A stretch of DNA of 64,000 bases from Bacteroides caecigallinarum. Its GTDB lineage: Bacteria > Bacteroidota > Bacteroidia > Bacteroidales > Bacteroidaceae. The stretch spans positions 1 through 64,000 of the forward strand of contig NZ_JACJLQ010000008.1 in the NCBI RefSeq assembly GCF_016902295.1, written 5' to 3'. The translations under genes and the position numbers were made by a program. The notes beneath the pieces are model-generated. The model saw nothing but the letters and a program-made list of their open reading frames with translations, was not told the origin of the DNA and did no database searches. Shown here piece after piece: positions 44,616-52,759 of the stretch; the first letter of the stretch is position 1, and every line of letters begins with the position of its first letter.

Positions 44616-44713
44616 TTTTTGGTGCTGACTGTAGTCGGCAATGCTGCCCACTGTAGTCGGCAATGCTGCCCACGATTGTCAGCAATGCTGCCCACTATAG
44701 TCGGCACCAAAAA
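44616..44713. repeat. 22-bp tandem repeats enclosed by a 20-bp inverted repeat
   Basis: Units of 22 bases (ACTGTAGTCGGCAATGCTGC plus CC) start at 44628, 44650, 44672 and 44694, the last one partial. Each begins with an ACT.TAGT-like dyad and contains GGCA-ATGC-TGCC. Bases 44616-44635 pair with 44694-44713 over 20 positions including two G-U pairs, closing the array in a large stem. On the minus strand TGGGC recurs every 22 bases. The rest of 44400-44870 holds no gene that I can see. Confidence 0.8.
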
Positions 44714-44870
44714 ATGTGGTATATCTGATGTCTATGAAGCCCATTCCTCGGTAAAAGAGATTATTTCAATCAGATGTAAAATATCTTCCAGAAAATATGC
44801 CATTCCATCTTTTTTGGCGTATTATTGTATAATTTTTAGTAGAAAATGTAACTTTTTGCAAAAGATACAC

Positions 44871-44878
44871 TATTTTTG
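44871..44878 (+). promoter_or_regulatory. -7 box of the glsA/glsB-like pair
   Basis: TATTTTTG matches TAnnTTTG, 32 bases before the ATG at 44911. It supports that start over the in-frame GTG at 44881. Confidence 0.6.
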
Positions 44879-44910
44879 CGGTGTATAACTTCAAAAGAAC
44901 AAGAATAAAT

Positions 44911-45729
44911 ATGTCAGACAATTCTGTTTTTCTGATTGATATTGATAAAGTCCTAAAGGAAAAGGCGGGTGATAAAGCTCGTCGTGTTCCGCGTTTTGTG
45001 GTTTCCTATCTCAAACGAATAGTTCATCAGGATGAGATAAATGCTTTCCTTACAAGTGTATCAGATAAAGTTGGTGTAGATTTTCTGGAAGCATGTATGG
45101 ATTATTTGGATATTAAGTTGGAAGTAGAAGGACTTGAGAACCTTCCGGATGACAGATTATGTACATTCGTATCGAATCATCCTCTTGGAGGCCAGGACGG
45201 TATAGCTTTAGGCTATGTTCTGGGCAAGCATTACGACGGGAAAATAAAATATCTTGTAAACGACCTGCTGATGAATCTGCATGGTCTTGCTCCATTATGT
45301 ATTCCTATAAATAAAACCGGTTCGCAGTCAAGAGATTTTCCACGTATGGTGGAGGCCGGATTTCATTCGGACCAACATATAATTATGTTCCCTGCCGGTT
45401 TATGCTCAAGAAGGCGTAATGGAGTGATAAGAGATTTGGAATGGAAAAAGACATTTATAACCAAGAGCATTGAAACTCAAAGGGATGTCATCCCTGTTCA
45501 TTTCGAGGGCAGAAACTCTGATTTCTTTTATAACTTGGCCAATCTGTGTAAGTTTTTGGGAATAAAATTCAATATCGCCATGTTGTATCTTGCCGACGAG
45601 ATGTATAAAAACAGACATAAGACATTCAAGATTACGATTGGCAAGCCTATACCTTGGCAGACTTTTGATAAGTCGCGTTCGCATGCGGCATGGGCGGCAT
45701 ACGTACGCGATATAGTTTACAAGCTATAG
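44911..45729 (+). CDS. glsA: 1-acyl-glycerol-3-phosphate-type O-acyltransferase, GlsA/OlsA-like
   Basis: The 272-residue protein is an acyltransferase of the PlsC superfamily with SNHPLGGQDG as the catalytic histidine block (spacing His-x5-Asp rather than the common x4) and MFPAGLCSRR as block III. Paired with the following GNAT gene it matches the OlsA/OlsB or GlsA/GlsB arrangement, in which GlsB N-acylates glycine and GlsA adds the second acyl chain to form glycine lipids, known from Bacteroides thetaiotaomicron. The ATG at 44911 (MSDNSVFL) is preferred over an in-frame GTG at 44881. The symbol is by analogy, not proof. Confidence 0.78.
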   Translation: MSDNSVFLIDIDKVLKEKAGDKARRVPRFVVSYLKRIVHQDEINAFLTSVSDKVGVDFLEACMDYLDIKLEVEGLENLPDDRLCTFVSNHPLGGQDGIALGYVLGKHYDGKIKYLVNDLLMNLHGLAPLCIPINKTGSQSRDFPRMVEAGFHSDQHIIMFPAGLCSRRRNGVIRDLEWKKTFITKSIETQRDVIPVHFEGRNSDFFYNLANLCKFLGIKFNIAMLYLADEMYKNRHKTFKITIGKPIPWQTFDKSRSHAAWAAYVRDIVYKL

Positions 45730-45757
45730 ATAAGATAGAAAATAAACAAGAAGATAT

Positions 45758-46735
45758 ATGGAAGATATTATTGCTCCGATTGACAAGGAAATCTTAAAAT
45801 CGGAATTGACTGAAGAAAAGCGATTAAGATTTACCAATAAGAGTAACAATGAGATTTATATTGTTACATGGAAGGACTCTCCAAATGTGCTTAAGGAAAT
45901 TGGTCGTCTGCGCGAAATCGCATTCCGCGAAGCAGGCGGTGGTACAGGCAAGTCGCTTGACCTTGACGAATATGATTTGATGGAGAATCCATACAAGCAG
46001 CTTGTGGTATGGAATCCTGATGCTGAGGAAATATTGGGCGGATATCGCTATTTGTTTGGCGATGAAGTGGAATTTGACCAACATGGAAAACCTGTGCTTG
46101 CTACAGCTCACATGTTCGATTTTTCAGAGAAGTTCCTTAAAGAGTATATGCCATATACCGTGGAGCTTGGACGTTCGTTCGTTACTCTTGAATATCAGTC
46201 AAGCCGTGCTGGTTCTAAAGGACTGTTTGCCCTTGATAATTTGTGGGACGGACTTGGAGCCCTTACAGTAATCAATCCGAATATGAAATATTATTTCGGA
46301 AAGATGACAATGTATCCGAGCTATAACAGACTGGGACGTGACATGATTCTGTATTTCCTTAACAAGCATTTCAGCGATCCTGACGGACTTATTACTCCGG
46401 TTCAGCCACTTAAAATAGAAACAGACGTGGAAGTGCTTGAAAAACTTTTCTGCTGCGATACGTTTAAGGAAGACTATAAGATACTTAACACCGAGGTACG
46501 TAAACTTGGATATAATATTCCTCCTTTGGTTAATGCCTATATGAGCTTGTCGCCAACAATGCGCATGTTCGGTACTGCCATAAATTATGGTTTTGGCGAT
46601 GTGGAGGAAACCGGAATACTTATTGCGGTAGATGAGATTCTTGAAGAAAAACGTGTGCGTCACATAGAATCTTACATAAAGGAACATCCTGAAGCTTTGA
46701 ATCTTACTTCAGGCGCAAATCCTTTAATGAGATAA
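45758..46735 (+). CDS. glsB: GNAT N-acyltransferase, GlsB/OlsB-like
   Basis: The 325-residue protein belongs to the ornithine-lipid synthase N-acyltransferase (hemolysin-like GNAT) family. Seen are LREIAFREAGGGTGKSLDLDEYD and YTVELGRSFVTLEYQSSRAGSKGLFALDNLWDGLG, the core substrate and acyl-donor segments. It should transfer an acyl group to the amino group of glycine (or a similar amino acid) in membrane lipid synthesis. It follows the glsA-like gene by 28 bases and ends at a terminator. Ornithine or another amino acid as substrate cannot be excluded. Confidence 0.8.
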   Translation: MEDIIAPIDKEILKSELTEEKRLRFTNKSNNEIYIVTWKDSPNVLKEIGRLREIAFREAGGGTGKSLDLDEYDLMENPYKQLVVWNPDAEEILGGYRYLFGDEVEFDQHGKPVLATAHMFDFSEKFLKEYMPYTVELGRSFVTLEYQSSRAGSKGLFALDNLWDGLGALTVINPNMKYYFGKMTMYPSYNRLGRDMILYFLNKHFSDPDGLITPVQPLKIETDVEVLEKLFCCDTFKEDYKILNTEVRKLGYNIPPLVNAYMSLSPTMRMFGTAINYGFGDVEETGILIAVDEILEEKRVRHIESYIKEHPEALNLTSGANPLMR

Positions 46736-46761
46736 CAATGAAAATTGGATAATATATTGAT

Positions 46762-46795
46762 AGGGCGGAGAGTTTTTTTTGTCTTCGCCCTTTTT
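46762..46795 (+). terminator. Terminator after the glsB-like gene
   Basis: Arms 46762-46771 and 46782-46791 pair over ten positions with one wobble and run into TTTT. Confidence 0.8.
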
Positions 46796-46825
46796 AATTG
46801 CCCGATTTTATTGATTATCAAAAAG

Positions 46826-46856
46826 TTGAATTTTGGGAAACAAAACTATATATTTG
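46826..46856 (+). promoter_or_regulatory. Promoter of dgt
   Basis: A TTG at 46826-46828 and a -7 TATATTTG at 46849-46856 are 20 bases apart, close to the Bacteroidetes consensus. The ATG of dgt is at 46878. Confidence 0.65.
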
Positions 46857-46877
46857 CATTACTAAATACAGATATAC

Positions 46878-48209
46878 ATGAATTGGCAGCAACTTATATC
46901 AAATAAACGTTTCGGATTGGAACATCTTCATGAATTGCGTAAGGACGACAGGACAGAGTTTCAGCGGGATTACGACAGACTTGTGTTCTCAGCTCCGTTC
47001 CGTCGTCTGCAGAATAAGACCCAGGTTTTTCCGTTGCCGGGCAGTATCTTCGTCCATAACAGGCTTACGCATAGTCTGGAAGTGTCGTGTGTAGGTCGTT
47101 CGTTAGGAAATGAAGTTTCTCAGGGTTTGCTCTGTAAACATCCTGAACTGGCAAATACACATCTAAGCGAGATAGGTTCAATAGTATCTGCGGCATGTCT
47201 TGCCCATGACCTTGGCAATCCACCTTTCGGACATTCGGGCGAGAAGGCTATCGGAACATATTTTTCCGAAGGTAAAGGCCAAGTGTTAAGAGATTTGCTT
47301 ACTCCTGAGGAATGGAATGACATTATTCATTTCGAAGGGAATGCCAATGCATTCAGGTTGCTAACCCATCAATTCAAAGGACGTAGGAAGGGTGGTTTTG
47401 TGATGACATATTCCACTCTCGCCTCTATCGTGAAATATCCTTATTCATCTGTCCTGGCAGGCGGAAAACAGAAATTCGGTTTCTTCATTACCGAAGAGGA
47501 ATATTTCCGGAAGATTGCCGATGAGCTTGGCATTGTCAGATTGAGCAAGGAAGGCGAACCGGTGAAATATGCCCGTTATCCGTTAGTGTATCTTGTAGAG
47601 GCTGCCGATGACATCTGCTATCAGATGATGGATATAGAAGATGCCCATAAGCTGAAAATTCTTACATCGGAGGAGACAAAACAGTTGTACAGAGGTTTCC
47701 TGAGTAAGGAACGCTTGGAACGTACGGACATGATATGCTCTATGGTAACAGATACTAACGAGCAGATAGCATATCTCCGCAGCACTGCCATCGGAATATT
47801 GGTCAAGGAATGTACACGTGTCTTTCTGGAAAACGAGGAAAGTATTCTGGCGGGAACTTTTAAAGGGCAGTTGATAAGCCATCTTGATGAGCATGTGCGG
47901 AAAGCATACGAGAATTGTTCGGATACAGCTTTCAAGCGTATATACTGTTCGAAAGATGTCGTAGATATTGAATTGGCAGGTTATCAGGTTATATCCACAC
48001 TTATTGATTTGATGATAGAGGCTGTACGCTATCCCGAAAAGGCATATTCGCAACTCCTTATAAACAGAGTTTCCGCACAATATGACATTTCTGCGCCTAC
48101 ACTATATGGAAGAATTATAGCAGTCCTTGACTATATTTCAGGAATGACGGATGTATATGCACTTGATTTGTATAGAAAAATTAATGGTAACAGCCTGCCG
48201 GCCGTTTGA
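46878..48209 (+). CDS. dgt: dGTP triphosphohydrolase-like protein
   Basis: The 443-residue HD-superfamily enzyme removes triphosphate from dGTP or other dNTPs and so tunes nucleotide pools. Key motifs are RDYDRLVFSAPFRRLQNKTQVFP, the His of NRLTHSLEVS, and the HD pair in AACLAHDLGNPPFGHSGE, with YPLVYLVEAADDICYQMMDIEDA supplying the distal aspartate. Its next neighbour is dut, another nucleotide-pool enzyme, 57 bases on. Substrate preference is not readable. Confidence 0.93.
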   Translation: MNWQQLISNKRFGLEHLHELRKDDRTEFQRDYDRLVFSAPFRRLQNKTQVFPLPGSIFVHNRLTHSLEVSCVGRSLGNEVSQGLLCKHPELANTHLSEIGSIVSAACLAHDLGNPPFGHSGEKAIGTYFSEGKGQVLRDLLTPEEWNDIIHFEGNANAFRLLTHQFKGRRKGGFVMTYSTLASIVKYPYSSVLAGGKQKFGFFITEEEYFRKIADELGIVRLSKEGEPVKYARYPLVYLVEAADDICYQMMDIEDAHKLKILTSEETKQLYRGFLSKERLERTDMICSMVTDTNEQIAYLRSTAIGILVKECTRVFLENEESILAGTFKGQLISHLDEHVRKAYENCSDTAFKRIYCSKDVVDIELAGYQVISTLIDLMIEAVRYPEKAYSQLLINRVSAQYDISAPTLYGRIIAVLDYISGMTDVYALDLYRKINGNSLPAV

Positions 48210-48266
48210 TTTTGAGAAATAAAATATTTCTATTTACTTTGCACTATTATAAATACACTTGTCTAT

Positions 48267-48701
48267 ATGAAAATTAGAATAATCAATAAATCCAAACATC
48301 CGTTGCCGCAGTATGCGACATCACTTTCTGCAGGTCTTGACCTACGTGCGAATATTGATACTCCAATTACTCTTCAGCCCCTTCAGCGTTGTCTTGTTCC
48401 TACCGGGCTTTTCATGGCGCTCCCAGAGGGTTATGAGGCACAGGTGCGTCCTCGTAGCGGTTTGGCTATAAAGAAAGGTGTTACTGTATTGAACAGTCCC
48501 GGTACGATAGATGCCGATTATAGAGGTGAGATATGTATCATACTCGTTAATCTGTCGAACGAGCCTTTTGTAATAGAAGATGGTGAGCGTGTAGCACAAA
48601 TGGTTATAGCGCGTCATGAACAGGCCGAATGGGATGAAACTGACACACTGGACGAGACTGAGCGTGGAACTGGAGGTTTCGGCCACAGCGGAAAGAAATG
48701 A
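48267..48701 (+). CDS. dut: dUTP diphosphatase
   Basis: The 144-residue trimeric dUTPase converts dUTP to dUMP, keeping uracil out of DNA and supplying thymidylate synthesis. The five motifs are present in order: [32 protein letters not shown] and the C-terminal [10 protein letters not shown] that closes the active site. A degenerate -7-like box TTACTTTG lies about 25 bases upstream. The next gene starts 14 bases after its stop. Confidence 0.97.
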   Translation: MKIRIINKSKHPLPQYATSLSAGLDLRANIDTPITLQPLQRCLVPTGLFMALPEGYEAQVRPRSGLAIKKGVTVLNSPGTIDADYRGEICIILVNLSNEPFVIEDGERVAQMVIARHEQAEWDETDTLDETERGTGGFGHSGKK

Positions 48702-48715
48702 TTATAGAAAAACCA

Positions 48716-50500
48716 ATGAAGTACATTTATTTATTAATTTTTATATTGCCTTTATTCTTTTCTTGCGGGACATTGAATCAAAAGAAACAGCGTGCGGACA
48801 AGGCCGTTTCGGAGCTGAAAGACCCTTTGACATATGAACAACGCCGTAAGTTTGATTATTATTTTCTGGAAGCTGTACGTATGAAGCAGAAAGGAGAATA
48901 CGATGCGGCTTTCAAACTGTACGAACATTGCCTTGACATATACCCACAGTCGGCTGCAGTTCTGTACGAAATATCACAGTTCTATATGTTCTTAGGTCAG
49001 GAAGCTAAGGGAGAGGAGGCATTAAAACAGGCTTCACGTTCCGACGAGGGTAATTTTTGGTATAAACAGACTTTGGCATCTTATTATCAGTCAAAACAGA
49101 ATTGGCTGAAGGCTATATCAGTGTATGAAGATATGGCACATATATTCCCGTCACGTCTTGAACCTCTGCTTTCGTTGGCCGATCTTTACGGTCGTACTAA
49201 AAGCTATGACAATCTTGTCGCTACGCTTGACCGTATTGAAGAACTTGACGGAAAATCCGAGCAGTTGAGTATGGAGAAATTCCGTGCATATCTCCAGCTT
49301 GACAATATGGAGAAGGCTTTCAGCGAGATACAGTCTTTAGTGGATGAATATCCGTACGATATGCGCTACAGAACAGTTCTTGGTGATGTATATCTGAGCA
49401 ATGACCGTAACGATGAGGCGTTGAAAGTATATCAGGACATCCTGAAGGAAGAGCCTGATTATGCTCCTGCTATGGTATCATTGGCATCATATTATCAGAA
49501 AACAGGTCAGGACAGCCTGTATGCTGTGCAATTGGATTCCATATTGGTGAACGAAAATGTGGATACAAAGCTGAAACTTGATTTCATGCGTCAGCAGATT
49601 TTAAGATCGGAACAGACTGACAGGGACAGTACAAAGGTTATCCGTCTTTTCGAAACCATTCTTACAAAGAAACAGCCTAATGCAGATGTGCCGATGCTGT
49701 ATGCACAGTATCTTATTACAAAAAAAATGGAGAAGGAGTCTGTTCCTGTACTTAATAAGGTTCTGGAACTGGATCCTGAAAACAAACCTGCAAGACTTCA
49801 GCTTTTGAGCTATGCCATCAACAAGAATGACCTTGACGAGGTTATACGTGTTGCTACTCCTGCCATAGTATATAATCCTGAAGCAATGGAGTTTTACTAT
49901 TATTTAGGATTGGCTCATTATCAGAAGGACGAGACAGACAAGGCATTGGATGTTTTCAATAAGGGTGTACAGCAAATTAATGATAAGAGTGATAAGAATA
50001 TTGCCTCAGATTTTTATTCCATACTTGGCGATTTGTATCACACAAAGGAAATGAAGGCTGAAGCTTATGCGGCATACGATTCATCGTTGGTGTATAATCC
50101 CAATAATATAAATACACTTAATAATTATGCTTATTACTTGTCTGTAGAGCGCACAAACCTTGACAAGGCTGAGGAAATGAGTTTCATTACTGTGAAGGCC
50201 GAACCTGAGAATGCGACCTATCTTGATACTTACGCATGGATTCTTTTTGAAAAAGGAAGATACACTGAAGCAAGAATTTACATTGAGCAGGCTATGAAGA
50301 ACGGTGGTGATTCCAGTCAGGTGATAGTGGAGCATTGCGGCGATATATATTTCAAATTAGGAGACAAGGATAAGGCTCTTGAGTATTGGAAAAAGGCTGA
50401 TGCGATGGGAAGTACACCGGAGGATGGCAGTACCCCGCGGTCGGAAGAAGAATTGAAGCGGCTGAAACGCAAAATAGAATTGGAAAAATATGTGGAATAG
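48716..50500 (+). CDS. TPR-repeat lipoprotein
   Basis: The 594-residue protein has a lipoprotein signal (MKYIYLLIFILPLFFSCG, lipid Cys17) followed by about fourteen TPR-type helix pairs. Anchoring to the outer membrane facing the periplasm is likely. I start at 48716 rather than at the in-frame ATG at 48698, because the former gives a clean signal peptide. It is followed by a DUF4292 lipoprotein and an EnvC-like protein, a conserved Bacteroidetes arrangement, suggesting an envelope or cell-separation role. The exact function is unknown. Confidence 0.85.
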   Translation: MKYIYLLIFILPLFFSCGTLNQKKQRADKAVSELKDPLTYEQRRKFDYYFLEAVRMKQKGEYDAAFKLYEHCLDIYPQSAAVLYEISQFYMFLGQEAKGEEALKQASRSDEGNFWYKQTLASYYQSKQNWLKAISVYEDMAHIFPSRLEPLLSLADLYGRTKSYDNLVATLDRIEELDGKSEQLSMEKFRAYLQLDNMEKAFSEIQSLVDEYPYDMRYRTVLGDVYLSNDRNDEALKVYQDILKEEPDYAPAMVSLASYYQKTGQDSLYAVQLDSILVNENVDTKLKLDFMRQQILRSEQTDRDSTKVIRLFETILTKKQPNADVPMLYAQYLITKKMEKESVPVLNKVLELDPENKPARLQLLSYAINKNDLDEVIRVATPAIVYNPEAMEFYYYLGLAHYQKDETDKALDVFNKGVQQINDKSDKNIASDFYSILGDLYHTKEMKAEAYAAYDSSLVYNPNNINTLNNYAYYLSVERTNLDKAEEMSFITVKAEPENATYLDTYAWILFEKGRYTEARIYIEQAMKNGGDSSQVIVEHCGDIYFKLGDKDKALEYWKKADAMGSTPEDGSTPRSEEELKRLKRKIELEKYVE

Positions 50501-50528
50501 TGAATTACAACTAAATAACTTATATAAA

Positions 50529-51356
50529 ATGAAACGCATTATATATTTATTACTTTGTCTGGTGTTGATGGCATCATGTTCCACATCAAGAAAATCGCTT
50601 CGTAATACTACAATTGGCGGCCTGTCCGGCGTGGAGTATATGGAGAAAGTAATAGAATGGACTCCTGCACGTGAAAATCTTACAGCACGAACACGCATAG
50701 AACTTAATACAGGTACTTCCTCAACAAAGAGTATCAATGCCAATATGCGTATTCGTCGTGGTGAAATAATACGTTTGAGTGTCGCTCCTTTATTAGGCAT
50801 TGAAGTGGTGCGAATTGATATTACGCCTGATTATGTTTTGGCTGTGGACAGGATGAACAAGCGTTATGTAGAAGTAAGTTTCTCCGAATTAAGCAGTCTT
50901 ATGAATACACGGATTGATTTCAATATTATCCAATCGTTGATATTGAATGAAATCTTTTTGCCTGGCAAACCAAGTTTGTCTCTGTCGGATGCAGATGAAT
51001 TCAGTCTTACATCTGCTGATAGCAGAGCGCAACTTAAGGTGAAGTCATCAAAAAAGATAGACTATAGTTTTTTTACTTCGGCTACAGACGGACGTTTGGA
51101 AGAAACTGTTATATCGCTCAAGGGATTGCCATACTCTCTGCATTGCAGTTATTCAGATTTTACGATGCTGAACCGTGATGTATTTCCACAGAGAATTAAT
51201 TTATATACTGAAGGAACAGGAAAAAAGTATTCGCTTGATATGAAACTTTCGCGAATTGGAACTGACTCAAATTGGGATACAAATACTGAACTGTCCTCAA
51301 AGTATAAAAAAATCTCACTTCCGGAACTATTGAAAATATTTGAGCAGCTTAAGTGA
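50529..51356 (+). CDS. DUF4292 family lipoprotein
   Basis: The 275-residue protein begins with MKRIIYLLLCLVLMASC (lipid Cys17) and then a beta-rich domain that resembles DUF4292, a fold I associate with LolA/LolB-like lipoprotein carriers. The start is 50529, as the open frame upstream lacks a signal peptide. It lies 28 bases after the TPR lipoprotein and is followed by the EnvC-like gene. A lipid or lipoprotein chaperone role is plausible but unproven. Confidence 0.82.
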   Translation: MKRIIYLLLCLVLMASCSTSRKSLRNTTIGGLSGVEYMEKVIEWTPARENLTARTRIELNTGTSSTKSINANMRIRRGEIIRLSVAPLLGIEVVRIDITPDYVLAVDRMNKRYVEVSFSELSSLMNTRIDFNIIQSLILNEIFLPGKPSLSLSDADEFSLTSADSRAQLKVKSSKKIDYSFFTSATDGRLEETVISLKGLPYSLHCSYSDFTMLNRDVFPQRINLYTEGTGKKYSLDMKLSRIGTDSNWDTNTELSSKYKKISLPELLKIFEQLK

Positions 51357-51418
51357 TGAAATGTAAGTTGGTCATATAACTTCTTTAACGTCAAAACTTC
51401 TATAACTTCATAATTAAC

Positions 51419-52702
51419 ATGCCTCACAAATTCATCTCTTTCTTAATATCATTGCTGTTTGCATTGTCATTTCAGACAGTGTTTTCACAATCCACGCCTA
51501 AAATAAGACAGTTGGAGAAGGAACGTAATGAATTACACAAACGAATTAGTGAATCGGAGACATTGTTAAAATCAACAGGTAAGGATGTAAAAAGTCAGCT
51601 TGATAATCTTTCTCTGATAACCGGACAGATTTCTGAGAGGAAAAAGTATCTTTCTTCGGTACAGAAAGACATAAACAGTATTCAGCAGGAGATAAATCGT
51701 CTGGAGAGTGAACTCAAAACTCTTGGCGCTGAACTCAAACAGAAACAGGCGCGTTATGAAAAATCCTTGAAATATCTTCATCGTAACAGCTCTATTCAGG
51801 AGAAGCTTATGTTTATATTTGCGGCGGATAATCTTAGTCAGATGTACCGACGTTTGCGCTATGTGCGCCAGTATGCTGATTTTCAGCGTCTGAAAGGGGA
51901 GGAGATTAAAAATAAGCAGGCCGAAATAACAGAAAAGAAAAAAGTTACTGAAGAAACGTATAATGCCAAAGTGGAACTTTTGAGGCATCAGGAAGCTGAG
52001 AAGAAAAAGCTTGAAGAACAGGAGGCTGAAAGAAAGAAAATTCTGTCTTCAATACAAAACAAGCAGATTCAAATAAGAAAGGAACTTGAAATACAGCGAA
52101 AGGCTGCCAACAGACTAAATTCTGAAATAGACCGTCTGATAGCTATAGAGGTTGAGGCCGCACGTAAAAAAGCTGAGGAAGAACGTCGTCGCAGACAGGC
52201 TGCAGCAAAGAAAAAAGCGACAGAAGAACAGGATAAGCCGGTAAAGGAACAAATGGATGTATATCGTGTTGATGAGTCAGACAGTAAGCTTTCAGGCTCT
52301 TTTGAACGTAATAAAGGTAAACTTCCTGTACCAGTGACAGGCGCATACGTTATAATAGGGCATTATGGGCAGTATCAGGTTGAGGGCTTGAGGAATGTAC
52401 GCCTTGACAATAAGGGAATTGATATAAAAACCAAGCAGGGGGCGATGGCCCGTACAATATTCGATGGTGAGGTTACTGCTGTGTTCCAGTATAATGGACT
52501 GGCAAATGTGCTTGTCAGACATGGAAGTTACATCTCTGTTTATTGTAATCTGGAATCTGTAATTGTAAAAAAAGGCAGCCAGTTGAAGACACGCGACGTT
52601 ATCGGACAGATAAATACAGATGCCGACGGAAATACAGTTCTTCATTTTCAGCTTCGTAAGGAGACTGCGAAACTTAATCCTGAACAATGGATTGTTAGAT
52701 GA
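51419..52702 (+). CDS. EnvC-like murein hydrolase activator, degenerate LytM/M23
   Basis: The 427-residue protein has a signal peptide (..FQTVFSQ), a long coiled coil (about residues 26-265) and a C-terminal LytM domain (about 301-427). The zinc site is degraded: the HxxxD histidine is Asn331 (Asp335 kept), the catalytic-loop histidine is Asn377 (YCNL) and the first histidine of HxH is replaced, leaving His409. Like EnvC and NlpD it should therefore activate an amidase rather than cut peptidoglycan. It lies in a row with the TPR and DUF4292 lipoproteins. AACTTC-rich repeats fill its 62-base leader. Confidence 0.88.
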   Translation: MPHKFISFLISLLFALSFQTVFSQSTPKIRQLEKERNELHKRISESETLLKSTGKDVKSQLDNLSLITGQISERKKYLSSVQKDINSIQQEINRLESELKTLGAELKQKQARYEKSLKYLHRNSSIQEKLMFIFAADNLSQMYRRLRYVRQYADFQRLKGEEIKNKQAEITEKKKVTEETYNAKVELLRHQEAEKKKLEEQEAERKKILSSIQNKQIQIRKELEIQRKAANRLNSEIDRLIAIEVEAARKKAEEERRRRQAAAKKKATEEQDKPVKEQMDVYRVDESDSKLSGSFERNKGKLPVPVTGAYVIIGHYGQYQVEGLRNVRLDNKGIDIKTKQGAMARTIFDGEVTAVFQYNGLANVLVRHGSYISVYCNLESVIVKKGSQLKTRDVIGQINTDADGNTVLHFQLRKETAKLNPEQWIVR

Positions 52703-52710
52703 TATTTAAG

Positions 52711-52744
52711 CTTCCCTGCTGCGTCTATTGTACAGGCAGGGAAG
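52711..52744. terminator. Bidirectional terminator between EnvC-like and glycosidase genes
   Basis: Arms CTTCCCTGC (52711-52719) and its complement (52736-52744) pair perfectly between convergent genes. The core resembles the recO terminator arms. Confidence 0.7.
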
Positions 52745-52759
52745 TCTTGCTATGTATAT

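Noticed and set aside
44427-44663. 78-codon minus-strand frame as a short or decayed mraZ
   Set aside because: The translation has no MraZ motif (no DxKGR or SpoVT/AbrB-like strand pattern) and overlaps the tandem repeats.
44628-44708. 22-bp repeats as a CRISPR array
   Set aside because: The units are directly adjacent with no spacers, only four copies exist, and no cas gene is in the window.
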